Source: Endozoicomonas elysicola
GTDB taxonomy: Bacteria; Pseudomonadota; Gammaproteobacteria; Pseudomonadales; Endozoicomonadaceae
Direction of reading: 5' to 3'
DNA: 64,000 nt
Assembly: GCF_000710775.1 (NCBI RefSeq)
Contig: NZ_JOJP01000001.1
Location: 72,501 to 136,500, forward strand
The notes below the pieces were generated by a model that saw only the letters and a program-made list of their open reading frames with translations, did no database searches and was not told the origin of the DNA. Shown here piece by piece: positions 62,299-64,000 of this stretch. Position numbers and translations under genes: made by a program. Position 1 is the stretch's first letter, and each line of letters opens with the position of its first letter.

Positions 62299-62458
62299 TA
62301 AGTTTTATTGATTAAAGTCAATTAATTGAGTGGTGACTGACTTGCGTCAGGTCATCATCATACCTTCCCTGCACTGATAGCCTTCTCACAACTGATACGC
62401 CGCCTGGAAATGACCTACGTTCTCCAACTTCCGGCTGCTATTTCAGAATCAAAAGCAA
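62299..62458 (+). repeat. eutH-leader direct repeat, copy B
   Basis: This is the native leader of eutH and the partner of 61320-61490. It carries the palindrome variant at 62338-62354 and ends 20 bp before the eutH ATG. Confidence 0.7.
62338..62354 (+). promoter_or_regulatory. Candidate eut operator upstream of eutH
   Basis: TGACTTGCGTCAGGTCA differs at one position from the perfect palindrome at 61358. It lies 124 bp before the eutH ATG. Confidence 0.5.
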
Positions 62459-62477
62459 TCGCAGTTGCGAGGAAGTC

Positions 62478-63587
62478 ATGAGTATCAACGATATTATTCT
62501 CTATATCATGGTAGGGTTCATGGTGCTGGGCGCCGTGGATAAAATGCTGGGTAATCGCTGGGGCTATGGCGAAAAGTTCGAGGAAGGCTTTATGGCCATG
62601 GGTGCCCTGGCACTGGCCATGATCGGTGTTATCTGTCTGGCTCCCGTACTGAACACCGTTCTGACACCAGTTCTGGCGCCCATCTATAACGCCCTGGGTG
62701 CTGACCCAGCCATGTTTGCCGGTACGCTTCTGGCGAATGACATGGGTGGCTACCCACTGGCCAAAGAGATGACCACAAACCCGGACATCGCCAACTTCTC
62801 CGGCCTTATCCTTGGTGCCATGATGGGGCCAACCATTGTATTCACCATTCCCGTTGCACTGGGCATTATCGCTAAAGAAGATACTCAGTATCTGGCTCGT
62901 GGTGTACTGATCGGCTTGACTACCGTACCTGTCGGTGCGCTGGTCGGCGGCCTGATTGCCGGTCTCGGTATCGGTACCATTGTTGTTAACCTGATTCCGG
63001 TCATTATCGTTGCCGCTGCTATCGCTCTGGGCTTGAAGCTGGCTCCACAAAAAATGATCGGTGGCTTTGAAGTCTTCGGTAAGGGTGTGGTTATTCTGAT
63101 CACTGCCGCCCTGGCTGCCGCTGTGATTGAAGCTCTGACCGGTTTCGTCGTTATTCCTGGCATGGCTCCATTCTCTGATGGTGTTGCTACCGTTGGCCAT
63201 ATTGCCATGGTTCTGGCGGGTGCCTTCCCACTGGTACACTTCATTACCACCAAGTTCAACAAGCCTCTGATGGCCGTTGGCCGTTCCATGGGCATGGGTG
63301 AAACCGCTGCTGCAGGTCTGGTAGCCACACTGGCTAACAGTATCGCCATGTTCAACATCATGAAGGACATGGACAACCGCGGCAAAATCATCAACGTTGC
63401 CTTCGCCGTCAGTGCTTCTTTTGCCCTGGGCGATCACCTGGGTTATACCGCCGCCGTCAACAGCGAAATGATCTCTGCCATGATCGTTGGCAAGCTGGTA
63501 GGTGGTGTTACTGCAGTAATCATCGCCATTCTGGTCACCAGAGATATGGCTGAAAAGCAGGGCTCACTGAAAGCCAAGCACGCTTAA
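62478..63587 (+). CDS. eutH: Ethanolamine transporter EutH
   Basis: A 369-residue inner-membrane protein with about ten hydrophobic segments. The start MSINDIILYIMVGFMVLGAVDKMLGNRWGYGEKFEEGF and the segment LANDMGGYPLAKEM are diagnostic of EutH, which admits ethanolamine, mainly at low pH where diffusion of the neutral amine is too slow. GAGGAAG precedes the ATG. It leads block 3 of the eut locus; a terminator and then eutA follow. Confidence 0.96.
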   Translation: MSINDIILYIMVGFMVLGAVDKMLGNRWGYGEKFEEGFMAMGALALAMIGVICLAPVLNTVLTPVLAPIYNALGADPAMFAGTLLANDMGGYPLAKEMTTNPDIANFSGLILGAMMGPTIVFTIPVALGIIAKEDTQYLARGVLIGLTTVPVGALVGGLIAGLGIGTIVVNLIPVIIVAAAIALGLKLAPQKMIGGFEVFGKGVVILITAALAAAVIEALTGFVVIPGMAPFSDGVATVGHIAMVLAGAFPLVHFITTKFNKPLMAVGRSMGMGETAAAGLVATLANSIAMFNIMKDMDNRGKIINVAFAVSASFALGDHLGYTAAVNSEMISAMIVGKLVGGVTAVIIAILVTRDMAEKQGSLKAKHA

Positions 63588-63595
63588 TCCCCATT

Positions 63596-63628
63596 GAGTG
63601 CTGTCGGCTCGCTGACAGCGCTCTTTTT
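63596..63628 (+). terminator. Rho-independent terminator after eutH
   Basis: GAGTGCTGTC pairs with GACAGCGCTC (10 bp, one G-T pair) across an 8-base loop and is followed by TTTTT. It should end or attenuate the eutH transcript before eutA. Confidence 0.9.
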
Positions 63629-63710
63629 CATTTCGTCTGTTTCAGTTTTTCTATTGCCTCATTTCAAGTCGTAGAAAAACTCAAGCAGATGCCTCTAACC
63701 CGGAGCAGCC

Positions 63711-64000
63711 ATGCGCGAAGAAATTCTCAGTGCCGGCATTGATATTGGTACCTCAACCACTCAGCTGGTCTTTACCCGGATGTTCCTGGAGAACGTCTCC
63801 CCGGGCGCCATGATTCCCAAAGTGGAAATCGTCGATCGTCAGGTTATTTACCGTAGCCAGGTTCACTTCACCCCACTGCTTTCGCCAACCATGATTGATG
63901 CCGAAAAAGTTCGGCAGCTGATGGAGCAGGAGTTCATTAATGCTGGCGTCAATGCCGCTGATATTGATACCGGCGCAGTCATCATCACCGGTGAAACAGC
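63711..64000 (+). CDS. eutA: Ethanolamine ammonia-lyase reactivating factor EutA, 5' part
   Basis: The gene runs off the right edge after about 97 codons. The N-terminus has the phosphate-1 loop AGIDIGTSTTQLVFTRM, closely matching E. coli EutA (GIDIGTTTTQVIFSRL), and later FTPLL and GAVIITGET match the EutA FFTP and IITGES blocks. It is therefore the canonical EutA, in contrast to the divergent EutA-like protein at 54937. The ATG at 63711 has GGAG seven bases upstream. It is separated from eutH by a terminator. Confidence 0.93.
   Translation, partial: MREEILSAGIDIGTSTTQLVFTRMFLENVSPGAMIPKVEIVDRQVIYRSQVHFTPLLSPTMIDAEKVRQLMEQEFINAGVNAADIDTGAVIITGET

Noticed and set aside
62415..63437. 340-codon minus-strand frame over eutH
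   Set aside because: Its Gly/His/Gln-rich composition is the mirror of a transporter gene with strong codon bias; eutH on the plus strand is certain.
1..64000. CRISPR array
   Set aside because: No set of regularly spaced identical short repeats was found; the repeats present are dispersed MITEs and palindromes.

Overview
The window looks like a chromosomal segment of a marine, host-associated gammaproteobacterium, most probably Endozoicomonas or a close relative in the Oceanospirillales. This rests on gene families and gene order read from the sequence, not on a database search. The core genes are gammaproteobacterial: epmA/efp/epmB, fimX-serB, hisBHAF, asmA-mutY, yggX, rlmJ and tRNA-Phe. 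Several orders match what I recall of Pseudomonas (PilZ-like gene, fimX, serB, serB-linked membrane gene; his genes, asmA, mutY, yggX, tRNA-Phe). Accessory material is set into this backbone: eukaryotic-like effector genes, a 2027-residue autotransporter, miniature repeats and a rearranged ethanolamine-utilisation (eut) locus.

Layout. 1-948: 3'-truncated minus-strand gene with a calpain-like protease core. 1035-3898: EF-P and its two lysine-modification enzymes, with efp and epmB divergent. 4194-8227: PilZ-like gene and a FimX-type REC-PAS-GGDEF-EAL protein. 8224-8368: a MITE that supplies the stop codons of both convergent neighbours. 8365-12437: ynjBCD-type ABC importer and a CPXCG zinc-ribbon protein. 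12470-15271: serB and a membrane protein. 15529-18673: hisB-hisH-hisA-DUF4870-hisF. 18769-25118: a secreted GGCT-like protein, a triple-SPOR protein, AsmA and MutY. 25611-35645: autotransporter, two tandem old yellow enzymes and SelO, which together separate mutY from yggX. 36052-42051: an apparently circularly permuted FAD oxidase, a quinone-reductase-like protein, a methyltransferase and a two-component system. 42178-42366: two identical tRNA-Phe genes.

From 42.4 kb on the region is a patchwork. An orphan gene, an MBL-fold hydrolase and a SnoaL-like protein precede eut block 1 (eutN, a split eutQ, eutS, eutP, a TetR regulator). A beta-propeller protein, a HiPIP, an FeS photolyase, DUF2256, rlmJ and a DASH cryptochrome separate this from eut block 2 (an EutA-like protein, a lipocalin, and EutB and EutC fused in one chain with a C-terminal EutQ-like module). 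A RhoGAP-like, proline-rich candidate effector and a GNAT gene then interrupt the path to eut block 3 (eutH and the start of eutA).

The eut genes make sense together: EutH imports ethanolamine, EutBC cleaves it to acetaldehyde and ammonia, EutA-type proteins reactivate the B12 enzyme, and EutN/EutS are shell proteins of the compartment in which EutP and EutQ act. A 17-bp palindrome, TGACTTGCGTCAAGTCA or a variant, lies before block 1 and twice before eutH and is a candidate shared operator. A decayed copy of the eutBC 3' end and a duplicated eutH leader show that the RhoGAP and GNAT genes lie in a tandemly duplicated junction. The most interesting items are the EutB-EutC-EutQ(N) fusion, the RhoGAP-like effector, the permuted oxidase and the shared palindrome.
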